A stretch of DNA of 64,000 bases, from contig LVAV01000054.1 of the NCBI GenBank assembly GCA_001604185.1, forward strand, positions 1-64,000, written 5' to 3'. The notes beneath the pieces are model-generated. The model made no database searches, was not told the DNA's origin, and saw only the letters and a list, made by a program, of their open reading frames with translations. The translations under genes were made by a program, and so were the position numbers. The DNA comes from Clostridiales bacterium Firm_16. GTDB lineage: Bacteria > Bacillota > Clostridia > Saccharofermentanales > Saccharofermentanaceae. This document shows, one piece after another, positions 52,473-61,768 of the stretch. Positions within the stretch are counted from its first letter, which is position 1, and each line of letters opens with the position of its first letter.

Positions 52473-53405
52473 ATGAGTAAAAAGACCAAGAGCATTATCG
52501 AAGAGATCAAGAAAGTTATCTGTGGTAAGGATTACATCATTGCGATGGCACTGACCGGTATGTTATCCGGCGGCCATGTCCTGATGGAGGACGTACCGGG
52601 TGTAGGAAAGACCACCATGGCCCTTGCCTTTTCCCGGACCATGGGACTGAATTACGGACGTGTCCAGTTTACACCGGATGTATTGCCTTCGGATATCACG
52701 GGATTCTCGGTCTACGATAAGAACACCCAGAGAATGGTCTATCAGCAAGGTGCGATCTTCCACAATCTTTTCCTTGCGGATGAATTGAACCGTGCTTCCT
52801 CCCGAACCCAGTCTGCCCTTCTGGAGGCCATGGAGGAAGGCCAGGTCACCGTCGATGGCAACACCTATGCTTTGCCTCGTCCTTTTACCGTATTTGCGAC
52901 TCAGAACCCTTCCGGTGCATCCGGAACATCACTTCTTCCGGACTCGCAGATGGACCGTTTTGCCATCCGTATCTCCATGGGTTATCCGTCTTCTTCGGAT
53001 GAGAAGAACATGATCATCGGCCGTCAGAACGGCCATAATCCGATGGAGGATGTTATGCCGATCTGCAGTGTCGATGAACTGCTTCAGATGCAGGACGAAG
53101 TCAGCCGCGTGTTCGTAAGCGAACCTGTACTGGACTATATCGTTGCCCTGGTAGGCGCCACCAGAACCCATAAATCCTTGGAGCGTGGTGCCAGCCCGAG
53201 AGCGACGCTGGCTCTGACTTCCATGTCGAAGGCCTATGCCTACTTATGCGACCGAAATTACGTGATCCCCAGTGATGTACAGGCCACTTTCCCGCCGGTC
53301 ATGGGTCATCGTCTGATTCTGACTCCGGAAGCGGAAGTGAATGAGAAGACCACGACAGAGATCACCAAGGAGATCCTCAAGTCTGTACCCGTACCAAAGG
53401 TATAA
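52473..53405 (+). CDS. MoxR family AAA+ ATPase (set 2)
   Basis: This 310-residue paralogue of the gene at 39395 has identical length and motifs: EDVPGVGKTT Walker A, HNLFLADELNRA Walker B, FATQNPSG sensor and SPRATLAL. It should drive conformational work on the DUF58 partner encoded next, six bases downstream. It is probably co-transcribed with the deacetylase at 50574. Confidence 0.92.
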   Translation: MSKKTKSIIEEIKKVICGKDYIIAMALTGMLSGGHVLMEDVPGVGKTTMALAFSRTMGLNYGRVQFTPDVLPSDITGFSVYDKNTQRMVYQQGAIFHNLFLADELNRASSRTQSALLEAMEEGQVTVDGNTYALPRPFTVFATQNPSGASGTSLLPDSQMDRFAIRISMGYPSSSDEKNMIIGRQNGHNPMEDVMPICSVDELLQMQDEVSRVFVSEPVLDYIVALVGATRTHKSLERGASPRATLALTSMSKAYAYLCDRNYVIPSDVQATFPPVMGHRLILTPEAEVNEKTTTEITKEILKSVPVPKV

Positions 53406-53411
53406 ACATCC

Positions 53412-54314
53412 ATGCTGAAGAACTGGTGTATCTACATTTTACTGTGCCTGGCCGGAATCGTCTTTTTTCTGGTGTACCAGATGTGGCTGGCCTGGTTCTG
53501 TCTTCTGCTTCTTCTGGTATTTCCGCTGGCATCACTTACCGTGCTGCTCATTAATGTCCATTCCTGCAAGATCGAGACCATCGTGCCCAAGGCAGTCAAG
53601 ATCCACGATGAGGCAGAAGTGGGATTTCAGGTGGCCGGCAACAGCATGCTGTCTCTCTTTATCTGCCGCATCTATCTGTCGGTCAGAGATGTTATGGCCG
53701 ATACGACCATCAAGAAGAAAATCGAGAGCCATCAAGGTGGTGTCCACTTCTATCCTGTAGATACTGCCCACTGCGGTACCTTCGTTTTTGAAGCGAAGAA
53801 GGTGAGGGTATATGACCTTTTTAAACTTTTCTTCATCAACAAGAGCTTGAATATTCGGGAGGAAGTCGTGGTACGGCCGGTACCGGAGATCCCGAAGGCT
53901 ATCCCGCAGATGAACGGCTTCAAGGCCAGAATGCTTCGTAAATCTTCGTCTACCTACTCCGAGATCTACGACGTCCGTGACTACGTTGCGGGAGATCCGA
54001 TCAAGAATATCCACTGGAAACTGTCTGCCAAGAAAGATAAGACCCTGATCAAGGAGCCTCAGGAGGAGTGCTTCGGTCATGCGCGTATCTACCTGTCCCT
54101 GAACGATGAACGGGATGCCATTGATACGAAACTGGGTGAAGTGCTTTTCACCTCGAACTATTTTCTGGAAAGAGATATCATGCACAGAGTTCGTGTATTG
54201 CCGCCGAAGAAGAGGGAAGTATCCTTCGATATTCAGAGTCAGAGAGACCTGGATACGGCGATCCTGCGGATACTGCATATGACGCTTCCGAAGGAGGATG
54301 ACCATGACGAGTAA
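53412..54314 (+). CDS. DUF58 membrane protein (set 2)
   Basis: This 300-residue paralogue of the gene at 40329 begins with the same MLKNW start and two membrane helices. The DUF58 signature YDVRDYVAGDPIKNIHWKLSAKKDKTLIKEP lies at about 182-215. It overlaps the next gene by 11 bases. The ribosome site is weak, so coupling to MoxR translation is likely. Confidence 0.9.
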   Translation: MLKNWCIYILLCLAGIVFFLVYQMWLAWFCLLLLLVFPLASLTVLLINVHSCKIETIVPKAVKIHDEAEVGFQVAGNSMLSLFICRIYLSVRDVMADTTIKKKIESHQGGVHFYPVDTAHCGTFVFEAKKVRVYDLFKLFFINKSLNIREEVVVRPVPEIPKAIPQMNGFKARMLRKSSSTYSEIYDVRDYVAGDPIKNIHWKLSAKKDKTLIKEPQEECFGHARIYLSLNDERDAIDTKLGEVLFTSNYFLERDIMHRVRVLPPKKREVSFDIQSQRDLDTAILRILHMTLPKEDDHDE

Positions 54315-56688
54315 TACGAAGGCCAATCCTCAGACTACAAAGCGATCTGAACCGTTCGCCATAGCTCTTCCGGTACTGCTTTCCGGACTCATGAGCCTCA
54401 GCTTTACGTCGATGTTCGCCCAGACGTATGAGATCCCGTTCTCATATCTTCTGTTTATTCCGGCGATCCTGGCTTATGCTCTTCTGGTATCGACCCTCAT
54501 CGTGCGGAGAAAGGGCAAACTTGCCCTTGTTTTCGTCATCGCTTCGGTGATTCTGTCCGGTGGAGCTGCGGCACTTGAGTATTTCGACGTGATGGATGTT
54601 TTCCATCTGAAAACGTCCGTCAAGTTCCTGCTTTGCCAGCTTCAGCTGTTTACCTTCCACGATATGGGACTGACTTTCAACGTTCGGGCAACGGGGGAAA
54701 TGTCTGCGGCGGCATTGCTGTTTATATTGAACATGATCCCGATCGCACTGACGTGCTGGGTCATTACCAGAAAGAAGAATATACTTTTCTCTCTCGTGGG
54801 ATTCCTCCCGTTCTTCGGGCTGACCATCGCCCTGAACTATTCTTTCCCGAAGCAGTGGAGCTGTCTGATCGCCCTTGGATGTGTCGTGGTGATGTTCCTT
54901 TTCCAGAATATGAGAAAGCATCACGACGAGAAGACCAATCGTACGATCTTGATCCTGTTGATTGCCGTCATGGCCATTGTGGTGATTGTCGGTGCCATCT
55001 CTCCGCAGGAGAAATACGACATGCAGGACATGGCGAAAGCAGAAGTGAGGCTGGCTACGAGTATCTATCAGAAGGTGGGACGCTACATCAAGAAGATACC
55101 TTCCTCGATTGAGACTCTCATCAAGCCGATCGAGGAGAATCTTCCGGAAGATACTACTTTCAAGCCTCTTATTGAAACAGGACCGGAGTATCTGAACCTG
55201 ATCGGAGATTTCAATATCGAAGACAGTAAACTGATGGAGGTTCGAAGGATCCCGAATCCGAATTATTCCGGACCCAAATACAATGACAGATACCTGTATC
55301 TGAAAGCAGAGTCTAAGGGTGAGTATACCGGAACAACATGGGATTCCACAGTGAAGAACGGCAGCTTTGACTCGTACTATGTGGATGACATGGAATCCCA
55401 GTGGCGGGAGTGTCAGTATTTCATCGATATTGATGCCAATATCAATCCGAGCAATCGTCCGGTTCCGCTTTATACAGACTTCTATACAGGACAACTCGAG
55501 GATTCGATCCACAGCGTCTATCTGCTTGACAGTTCGGCCCTGATGGAAGAAGTTCCCAATGCGAAGAATGCGAGATTTATATACGCCTGCAATAATATTC
55601 CGACTGCACTTAACGGCAGATTGCAGGACGGGTACATCCGGAAGGTGAATGCAGAATATCTTGCGGTACCGACTACTACGAGAGACGGTATCCTGGGAAG
55701 CGGGAAACTGCCGACCTGGTTTACGCAGTGTTACTACGGACAGAGAGAGATGTCCGATCGTGAGAAGGTAGAACGGGTCCTGCATTTTGTACGCAATCTT
55801 TGCCCGTACAACGAACATACGAAGTCTATGCCCAGCGACCAGAAAGACTTTGTGGTATGGTTTATGACGCAAGGCGAGACCGGCTATTGTGTTCACTTTG
55901 CATCTACCGCGGCGATCCTGCTTCGTATGCTCGGTGTTCCTACGCGTTATGTAAAGGGATATATGTTGAATAATCTGGACGACGATGATGGTAGTGAGAA
56001 CTATCAGCCTACGAAAGTATATACGACCGATGCCCATGCCTGGATCGAAGTATTCGATGAGAATTACGGCTGGATCATGTGTGATCCGACCCCTGATAAT
56101 GAGAACGCGGAGAGAGGCTTCAGTTTCGAAGCAATTTATGGAAATAGGCTGGTGAAATCTTTCGAAGATGATCCGGATCCGGTCTCACCTACTACTGAGC
56201 CGTCTGCTACGGTGCCGGAAAACACACCTGTTCCGGATCTTTCTGATGCGACTCCGACTCCGGAAAGCCAATCCGAAAGAACGCCGACTCCGGCATTCAC
56301 CGCCAGAAGTGAAGAAAGTGATGCCCAGCCGATGGGAACAACGGGTAAGGTTATTGTTGGGGTATTTGCAGTGATCCTGCTTATCGCAATGCTCCGTCTG
56401 ATCTATATCGTGATCTGGCTGCGAAAACTGAAGGGCAGCTCGAGAAATGCTTCTGCCCGGGCATATTACCGCTACTTCCGTATGATACTGAATAACTACG
56501 GCAAACGCCCGTCCCATCGTCTGACTGCGCTGGCACAGCGTGCGGCCTTCAGCCAGGAAGGTCTTACCGATGAGCAGTTCAAGACGCTGGTAGACTCTGG
56601 TAAAGAAATGATTGCCAAAGCCGAAAAAGAGAGTCGTGTCTTAAGAAGGCTTTTTGGCAGACACATACTTGGCATTCCAAGGATTTAA
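54304..56688 (+). CDS. TgpA-like transglutaminase membrane protein (set 2)
   Basis: This 794-residue paralogue of the gene at 41221 has N-terminal helices to about residue 230 and an outer transglutaminase core: Cys in GYCVHFAST (about 530), His in DAHAWIEVF (about 578), and CDPTP in place of DDPTP, which keeps the key Asp. A Pro/Thr-rich linker (TPVPDLSDATPTPES), a helix at about 682-703 and a cytoplasmic tail follow. ATG 54304 is chosen because AAGGAGG ends six bases before it; ATG 54298 touches that site. The terminator at 56722 ends the operon. Confidence 0.9.
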   Translation: MTSNTKANPQTTKRSEPFAIALPVLLSGLMSLSFTSMFAQTYEIPFSYLLFIPAILAYALLVSTLIVRRKGKLALVFVIASVILSGGAAALEYFDVMDVFHLKTSVKFLLCQLQLFTFHDMGLTFNVRATGEMSAAALLFILNMIPIALTCWVITRKKNILFSLVGFLPFFGLTIALNYSFPKQWSCLIALGCVVVMFLFQNMRKHHDEKTNRTILILLIAVMAIVVIVGAISPQEKYDMQDMAKAEVRLATSIYQKVGRYIKKIPSSIETLIKPIEENLPEDTTFKPLIETGPEYLNLIGDFNIEDSKLMEVRRIPNPNYSGPKYNDRYLYLKAESKGEYTGTTWDSTVKNGSFDSYYVDDMESQWRECQYFIDIDANINPSNRPVPLYTDFYTGQLEDSIHSVYLLDSSALMEEVPNAKNARFIYACNNIPTALNGRLQDGYIRKVNAEYLAVPTTTRDGILGSGKLPTWFTQCYYGQREMSDREKVERVLHFVRNLCPYNEHTKSMPSDQKDFVVWFMTQGETGYCVHFASTAAILLRMLGVPTRYVKGYMLNNLDDDDGSENYQPTKVYTTDAHAWIEVFDENYGWIMCDPTPDNENAERGFSFEAIYGNRLVKSFEDDPDPVSPTTEPSATVPENTPVPDLSDATPTPESQSERTPTPAFTARSEESDAQPMGTTGKVIVGVFAVILLIAMLRLIYIVIWLRKLKGSSRNASARAYYRYFRMILNNYGKRPSHRLTALAQRAAFSQEGLTDEQFKTLVDSGKEMIAKAEKESRVLRRLFGRHILGIPRI

Positions 56689-56721
56689 AGGAAGAGAATA
56701 AGAGGATTGGACACGACTCGA

Positions 56722-56767
56722 CATCGGCGCAAGATGGTATACCTACTGTCTGCGCCGATGCTTTTTA
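56722..56767 (+). terminator. Terminator of the second MoxR operon
   Basis: A 10-bp stem (CATCGGCGCA/TGCGCCGATG) with a 19-base loop is followed by CTTTTT. Confidence 0.85.
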
Positions 56768-56789
56768 TGTCTCTGTCCCAAAAGACATA

Positions 56790-56826
56790 AGAAAAGGACC
56801 GTCTCCACTTCGTGGAAACGGTCCTT
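56790..56826 (-). terminator. Terminator of the S8 protease gene
   Basis: On the minus strand AAGGACCGT/ACGGTCCTT with an inner TCCAC/GTGGA stem is followed by TTTTCTTAT. Confidence 0.8.
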
Positions 56827-56855
56827 CGAATCAACTATTCAGCGTCTGCCTGAAA

Positions 56856-58952
56856 TCAGAACTGGCGTACACCGTAAGATACGCACAGTGCCTGGAATTC
56901 TTCAGCATATACGAAACCGTCAACTGCTACAGCGCGGTCTCCGCCGTTAGCCAGGAAGTCAGCCCAGAATGCATATCCTTCTGCATCTGCTTCTCTGTTG
57001 AAGAAGGCAAGGTACAGATCGTTGATGAATGCATCGTCATTCTTGGCCAGATCCTTGTACTCGTCACTTGTGAAGAAGAAGGATACGATCTGCTGTCCGG
57101 AGATAGAACCATCGTTGAGAGCCTTGCACCAGAAAGCTTCACCTTCGTCATCATAGCCACGCTCCATGCAGATCGCATAGAGACGGTTAACGAAATCAGT
57201 TACCTGAGGATTCTTGTCACTCTCGTTCTCGAAAGCAACTTCGCCTGCTACAAGGCCGTTCGCATCGCAGAGGGACTTGAACTCAGCAGAGTTCAGGAAC
57301 TGGCAGATGAGACCCTGTCTTGTGTAACCGGCAGCGAGGTAATCGATCCAGTAAGCAACTTCCTCAGCGGAACCTGCACGATCGAATACGGAAGTGTAAA
57401 GAACAGCTACGAACTGAGCGTCGGAGAGCTCCTGCTCCTTCATCAGATCGCTGGTCAGTACGGAATAGACAAACTCAGAAGCGGAAGCACCGGATGTGAG
57501 CTTGTTGTACCAGAAGTCATAGCCTTCAGAATCCGGGAGGCTATCCAGAGCTGTGCCGTAAACACGTGTGATGAGCTCATCAACGTTATCTACGTCCTTG
57601 GTTGTAGCTTTCTTAGCAGCAGCAACTGCCTCTGCAGCGTCTGCGAAACCATAACCTGTGTAGATGTCACGGCCGTGAACATAAAGATCAACTGCTGTAG
57701 AAGTAAGGAGGCTCTTAACCTTAGCCGGTGTGAGGTTCGGGTTAGCGCAGAGCATCAGGGTAACAACACCGCAAACACACGGAGAAGCCATGGATGTACC
57801 TGTGAATTCTTCGTATCCGCCGCCCGGAACTGTGGAGTAAACCAGAGAACCAGGAGCAGAGATATCACACATGTGACCAAAGTTACTGTAAGCAGCATCG
57901 CCCATGTAAACTGTCGGGTCAGTGTAAGCGCCTGTAGCGATTACGTTGATGCACTCATTGTAACCAGCCGGGTAAGACGGGAACGGAACTCTGTCGTTAC
58001 CGGCAGCACATACGATCGTAACACCCTTGCTTGCATAAGCATATCTGCAGGCATTAGCCATCAGGTTGTTATAGAAGTAACCACCGAGACTCATGTTGAT
58101 AACCTGGCACTTGTTGTTAGCAGCCATTGTGATAGCTGTAGCGATGTGCTCATTGGAAGCACCTGCATTCGGGTTAGCGCAGTTAAATACGTTGTAGCTG
58201 ACTACTTCGCAGATGTTGTTCTTGCTGTTAGCTGCAACACCGTGGCACTTATCGGAAGAACCGCTGTTCTTCGCACCGATGATACCGGCAACGTGTGTAC
58301 CGTGATCACCAAAACCGTCGGAATCGAGCTTCTTGCCGTTGTAAACGTCATAGCTGAGGTTCTTCAGTACGAGACCTTCCAGATCCGGGTGAGTATAGTC
58401 AACACCCATATCTACGATACCTACACGAACCTTCTTATGTGTCATACCGTCGATGATCTTATAAGCACCGGCTGTATCCAGGTAGGTGTGCTGGTAACCA
58501 GGAGTCTCAAGACCTGTACCAACGTTCGGGACATTGTGGCCTACGAACGGCTTGATCAGGAATGAATAGTAGTTGTACTCCATGTAGTTGAAGAGACTAG
58601 CGTCGTAAGACTTAGACAGGGACAGAGCAGACAATGTGTTTGTATTGTAGGAAACAATATAAAGATTGTCATCAAAGTCCAGATCCAGCTTTCTAACGCT
58701 GGTAACGTCGAATTTCAGGGAAGATGTATCCTTGGTCAGATCTACGCCCTTGGTTGAAATAACGACTTCGCCCTCTACGTGCGGTTCGTCATCTTTCAGG
58801 ATGATGGAATGGTCTTCCATGGTAACATCATGTTCGGAGCATACGGATTCAGCGGAAACCGTCTTGGCAGGAACCAGGAAAGCGCCGGATACGACACCTG
58901 CTACCAGAGTAAGACCCAACGCTTTAGTTAAAACATTGTTTTTCATACTCAT
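56856..58952 (-). CDS. Secreted S8 subtilisin-like protease with C-terminal DUF4214 repeats
   Basis: This 698-residue exported protease has a signal peptide to about residue 34 (TVSA). An N-terminal pro-region (about 40-150) follows. The catalytic domain has Asp181 (GIVDMGVDYTHPDL), His217 (DHGTHVAGI), oxyanion Asn319 (AAGND) and Ser387 (GTSMASP), so it should be active. Residues 455-698 are DUF4214 units (DSEGYDFWYNKLTSG, DDEGEAFWCKALNDG, DAEGYAFWADFLANG). The protease has its own promoter and terminator. It shares DUF4214 with the two deacetylases upstream, which suggests a common localisation or partner. Confidence 0.92.
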   Translation of the reverse strand: MSMKNNVLTKALGLTLVAGVVSGAFLVPAKTVSAESVCSEHDVTMEDHSIILKDDEPHVEGEVVISTKGVDLTKDTSSLKFDVTSVRKLDLDFDDNLYIVSYNTNTLSALSLSKSYDASLFNYMEYNYYSFLIKPFVGHNVPNVGTGLETPGYQHTYLDTAGAYKIIDGMTHKKVRVGIVDMGVDYTHPDLEGLVLKNLSYDVYNGKKLDSDGFGDHGTHVAGIIGAKNSGSSDKCHGVAANSKNNICEVVSYNVFNCANPNAGASNEHIATAITMAANNKCQVINMSLGGYFYNNLMANACRYAYASKGVTIVCAAGNDRVPFPSYPAGYNECINVIATGAYTDPTVYMGDAAYSNFGHMCDISAPGSLVYSTVPGGGYEEFTGTSMASPCVCGVVTLMLCANPNLTPAKVKSLLTSTAVDLYVHGRDIYTGYGFADAAEAVAAAKKATTKDVDNVDELITRVYGTALDSLPDSEGYDFWYNKLTSGASASEFVYSVLTSDLMKEQELSDAQFVAVLYTSVFDRAGSAEEVAYWIDYLAAGYTRQGLICQFLNSAEFKSLCDANGLVAGEVAFENESDKNPQVTDFVNRLYAICMERGYDDEGEAFWCKALNDGSISGQQIVSFFFTSDEYKDLAKNDDAFINDLYLAFFNREADAEGYAFWADFLANGGDRAVAVDGFVYAEEFQALCVSYGVRQF

Positions 58953-58994
58953 TTTTCCTTTCTTCTAATCAGCATATAATAAACAATATAACGT

Positions 58995-59022
58995 ATTATA
59001 CAACAAAATTCCTTGAATTCAA
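58995..59022 (-). promoter_or_regulatory. Promoter of the S8 protease gene
   Basis: On the minus strand TTGAAT (59017-59022), 16 bp and TATAAT (58995-59000). The -35 lies in the palindrome TTGAATTCAA. Confidence 0.6.
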
Positions 59023-59105
59023 AGAATTATATAATAAATATATAAGTGTTTTGTCACATAACATGGTGGGAGAGGTAACTGTTTCGAACAGAACCGCTCA
59101 CGGAC

Positions 59106-59363
59106 TCAGGCATTCTCCTGAGCTTTGGCCTCCAGGACAGCCTTGGCAAGCTGGTCGGCGCAAGATGTGGAATTGAATCCGCAGGTGTTGCCGGCAAGTT
59201 TCTCGGCAATGGCATCGGCCGTCCATCCGTCAACCAGTTTTCCGATGGCTTTCAGATTGCCGTTACAGCCATTGGTGAATACGACATCCGAAATCACGCC
59301 ATCGTTGATCTCGAAATCAATCTTCGATGAACATACACCGGAAGTCCTGTACGTGTAATGCAT
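59106..59363 (-). CDS. TSCPD domain protein, four-cysteine type
   Basis: This 85-residue protein reads as a stand-alone TSCPD module: GVCSSKIDFEINDGVISDVVFTNGCNGNLKAI, then TCGFNSTSCADQLAKAV. The four cysteines (about residues 10, 33, 61 and 68) match the small four-Cys TSCPD family. The same domain occurs at the end of some ribonucleotide reductases. Its own role is not established. AAGGAG precedes the start, inside the end of the gene at 59368, four bases away. Confidence 0.85.
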   Translation of the reverse strand: MHYTYRTSGVCSSKIDFEINDGVISDVVFTNGCNGNLKAIGKLVDGWTADAIAEKLAGNTCGFNSTSCADQLAKAVLEAKAQENA

Positions 59364-59367
59364 AAAA

Positions 59368-59967
59368 TTACTCCTTTCTTGAAGATGGATTCGGGTCTAC
59401 CAGAGAAATATCCCGCTCGATCGGACATACCGGCAGGTATCTGGAAAAGACTTCTACATAACGGGTTCCGAAGGAGATCGATACCAGCTCGGAGAAAGCG
59501 ATCTTCGCGGGCTTTTCCTCCCATTGTCCGGAAGCATCGAAGCAACGGACATAAAGATAGCGATCATCGGTCTTCTCCAGTCTTCCGATGGCAAAATCGA
59601 TCTGACCGCTGTTGCGGTTCTCCGACTCGAAGATAGCGTTGCACTTGTTCGTGGAAAGATAGCGCAGAACGCTGCTCCAGGAAGAAAGATCGATGTCCGG
59701 ACGACGGATCTCGGAAGTGACACCTTCACTCTCCAGGATCTCGTTGACGATATCCTGCTTGGAACTGATCTCTACCAGGTCTTTCAGCCTTCTGACGACG
59801 AAGCCGTCCAGACGGAAATCCTGCTCATCCATATAAAGGAAAAGCTCATCCCCCAGTTTCAGAGGAAAACAGTTGTAGCAATTCGGGTCCCCTTTCAGGA
59901 ACATACGGCAAAGTAGAGTCTGCTTGCAGGCTTCTTCCAGTACAGCGGTAATCTCGAATTTCTTCAT
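59368..59967 (-). CDS. Conserved-looking protein of unknown function
   Basis: This 199-residue soluble protein has no signal peptide or membrane helix. I recognise no domain. The middle has a Cys pair (CYNCF, about residues 31-35) and a possible small beta-barrel (LKLGDELFLYMDEQDFRLDGFVVRRLKDLVEI). AGGAGGG precedes the start. It is co-transcribed with the TSCPD gene four bases downstream. A TATAAT with extended TG lies at 60012-60017 on the minus strand and may be its promoter. Confidence 0.55.
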   Translation of the reverse strand: MKKFEITAVLEEACKQTLLCRMFLKGDPNCYNCFPLKLGDELFLYMDEQDFRLDGFVVRRLKDLVEISSKQDIVNEILESEGVTSEIRRPDIDLSSWSSVLRYLSTNKCNAIFESENRNSGQIDFAIGRLEKTDDRYLYVRCFDASGQWEEKPAKIAFSELVSISFGTRYVEVFSRYLPVCPIERDISLVDPNPSSRKE

Positions 59968-60142
59968 AACATGCCCTCCTTCAAATAGGCTTAAATTCGG
60001 TAACCAAGGACATTATAACATACACGCCGTCCGGAAATCGGAAGGAACCAGGACGAAGACGTGAAATAAATCGTCAGTGTATAATGAATTGGAAGTATAA
60101 TATTAAAGTAAAACAAGGAAAACGGTTATGCCGGAGGTAAAT

Positions 60143-60673
60143 ATGGGCAAGAAAGAAGAAAGACGCAAGCAGGAGAGAAAAGAATCGATCCGTATGGCGA
60201 TCATTGCCGGAGTCGTCGCACTCCTTCTGATCGTCGGAGGTATCATCGGATATTTCTGGATCAAATCGAAATATAATGATTATGCCGATTCGAAGGATAC
60301 CCGTACTGTCGATGCGGAAGTCTTAAGTGTCGAAGTCCATTCCCGAAAGAACGAGTGGGATACAAAGGTCTTCTACTGGAAGGCTCAGGTAGCGTATTCA
60401 GTAGACGGTAACGAGTACAAAGATGAGAAAGAATTCAGTTCTGAAGTGAAGAAGGGCGACATCAAGAAGATCGAAGTCTACCAGAACAGTAAGGGCGAGT
60501 ATCGTGTGCCGACCGTTGTCTCGGAGACCGGTACACAGCTGACGGCCTGGATCTTCCTGGGTGTGTCCGGATTCGGTGTTCTTGTGGGTATCGCAGCCAT
60601 CCTTATCGCACTTCCGAATAACGACCAGAAATCCGGGAAAGGAAAGAACGGTAACAAAGGAGCGGGCAAATGA
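60143..60673 (+). CDS. DUF3592-like membrane protein
   Basis: This 176-residue protein has a membrane helix at about 18-42, an outer beta-rich part, and a second helix at about 133-158. The outer part carries the VDAEVLSVEV...AYSVDGNEYKDEKEF...VYQNSKGEYRVP pattern seen in DUF3592 proteins. A basic tail ends the protein. ATG 60143 follows CGGAGG by five bases; an ATG at 60128 does not. It overlaps the LysR gene by four bases. The function is unknown. Confidence 0.65.
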   Translation: MGKKEERRKQERKESIRMAIIAGVVALLLIVGGIIGYFWIKSKYNDYADSKDTRTVDAEVLSVEVHSRKNEWDTKVFYWKAQVAYSVDGNEYKDEKEFSSEVKKGDIKKIEVYQNSKGEYRVPTVVSETGTQLTAWIFLGVSGFGVLVGIAAILIALPNNDQKSGKGKNGNKGAGK

Positions 60674-61581
60674 CTTTAAACCAGCTGAAATATGTGATCG
60701 CGCTTTCGGAAGTAAATTCCATCAATGAAGCGGCAAAGCGTCTTTTTATCTCCCAGCCGGCCCTGACATCGGCGCTCAAATCTCTCGAAGAAGAGATCGG
60801 ATTCGATATCTTCCTTCGCACCAAGAGCGGTATCTCTCTGACCGTGAAGGGCAGTGAGTTCCTGGGCTATGCCAAGTCGGTCATTGAGCAGTACGACATC
60901 TTGGATGCCAAGTATATTTCCGGTACTGGCATGAAGCATACTTTTCACGTATCCATGCAGCATTACACCTTCGCAGTCAACGCATTTGTAGAGGTCATCA
61001 AGCAGTACGGCATGGACAAATTCGAGTTTGAGATCCACGAGACTAAGACCCATGAAGTCATCGAGAACGTGAAGAACCAGAAGAGTGAGGTTGGTGTGCT
61101 TTACCTCAACGACTTCAACCGAAGTGTCCTGACCAAGATCTTCAACGAAGCGGGACTGGATTTTACACCGCTTTTCGACTGCGGGATCTACGCATACATG
61201 AGTAAGAGCAACCCGCTTTCCAAGCGTAAACTCATCACCATGGAGGACCTCGATGACTATCCGTGTCTGGTCTTCGCCCAGGGAGATTACAATTCTTTCT
61301 ACTATGCGGAAGAAGTCATGAGCACCTACGATTATAAGCAGGTGGTTCGGGCCAATGACCGTGCCACGCTTCTGAACCTGATGGTGGGCATCAACGGCTA
61401 TACCCTGTGCTCGGGCATCATCTGCGAAGATCTCAACGGCACGGATTACTGCGCCGTCAAGCTCAAGACCAAGGAGACCATGACCATCGGATATATATCC
61501 AGAAAAGGTGCCGTCCTGAGTGAACTGGCGGAAAAATATGTGGCAGAACTGGCCAAATACAAGAAGAATGTCTTGAAGTGA
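60670..61581 (+). CDS. LysR family transcriptional regulator
   Basis: This 303-residue protein begins with the LysR helix-turn-helix (residues 3-62, LNQLKYVIALSEVNSINEAAKRLFISQPALTSALKSLEEEIG), followed by an effector domain. The next two genes are sulfur amino-acid PLP enzymes behind a TTATA-N8-TATAA site, so it may control them. That is an inference from position. LysR regulators of cysteine and methionine genes in Firmicutes use AT-rich sites of this type. Confidence 0.9.
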   Translation: MTLNQLKYVIALSEVNSINEAAKRLFISQPALTSALKSLEEEIGFDIFLRTKSGISLTVKGSEFLGYAKSVIEQYDILDAKYISGTGMKHTFHVSMQHYTFAVNAFVEVIKQYGMDKFEFEIHETKTHEVIENVKNQKSEVGVLYLNDFNRSVLTKIFNEAGLDFTPLFDCGIYAYMSKSNPLSKRKLITMEDLDDYPCLVFAQGDYNSFYYAEEVMSTYDYKQVVRANDRATLLNLMVGINGYTLCSGIICEDLNGTDYCAVKLKTKETMTIGYISRKGAVLSELAEKYVAELAKYKKNVLK

Positions 61582-61603
61582 GATAGGGGAAAAGCACTGT
61601 AAC

Positions 61604-61640
61604 AAGCCGGGAGTGGAGTCCTCCACATCCTGGCTTTTCT
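61604..61640 (+). terminator. Terminator after the LysR gene
   Basis: AAGCC...GTGGAG pairs with CTCCAC...GGCTT (two stacked stems with a small internal mismatch) and is followed by TTTTCT. Confidence 0.7.
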
Positions 61641-61656
61641 GTGTTATAAATTTTGG

Positions 61657-61674
61657 TTATAGTTGCTGATATAA
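61657..61674 (+). promoter_or_regulatory. Possible LysR operator
   Basis: TTATA-N8-TATAA is an interrupted palindrome of the T-N11-A kind, about 100 bases before the trans-sulfuration enzyme gene. Confidence 0.4.
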
Positions 61675-61768
61675 AAAGGGAATTATTCAAAAAAACGTTC
61701 AGATGTTATATTCCTATACAAAAGAACCCGCCGCGATTCCCAAGGCGGGACGAAGGGGAGAAACACAC

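Noticed and set aside
54442-56037. A 531-codon frame antisense to the transglutaminase gene
   Set aside because: The plus-strand protein has an intact catalytic triad and a paralogue. The antisense frame has no recognisable feature.
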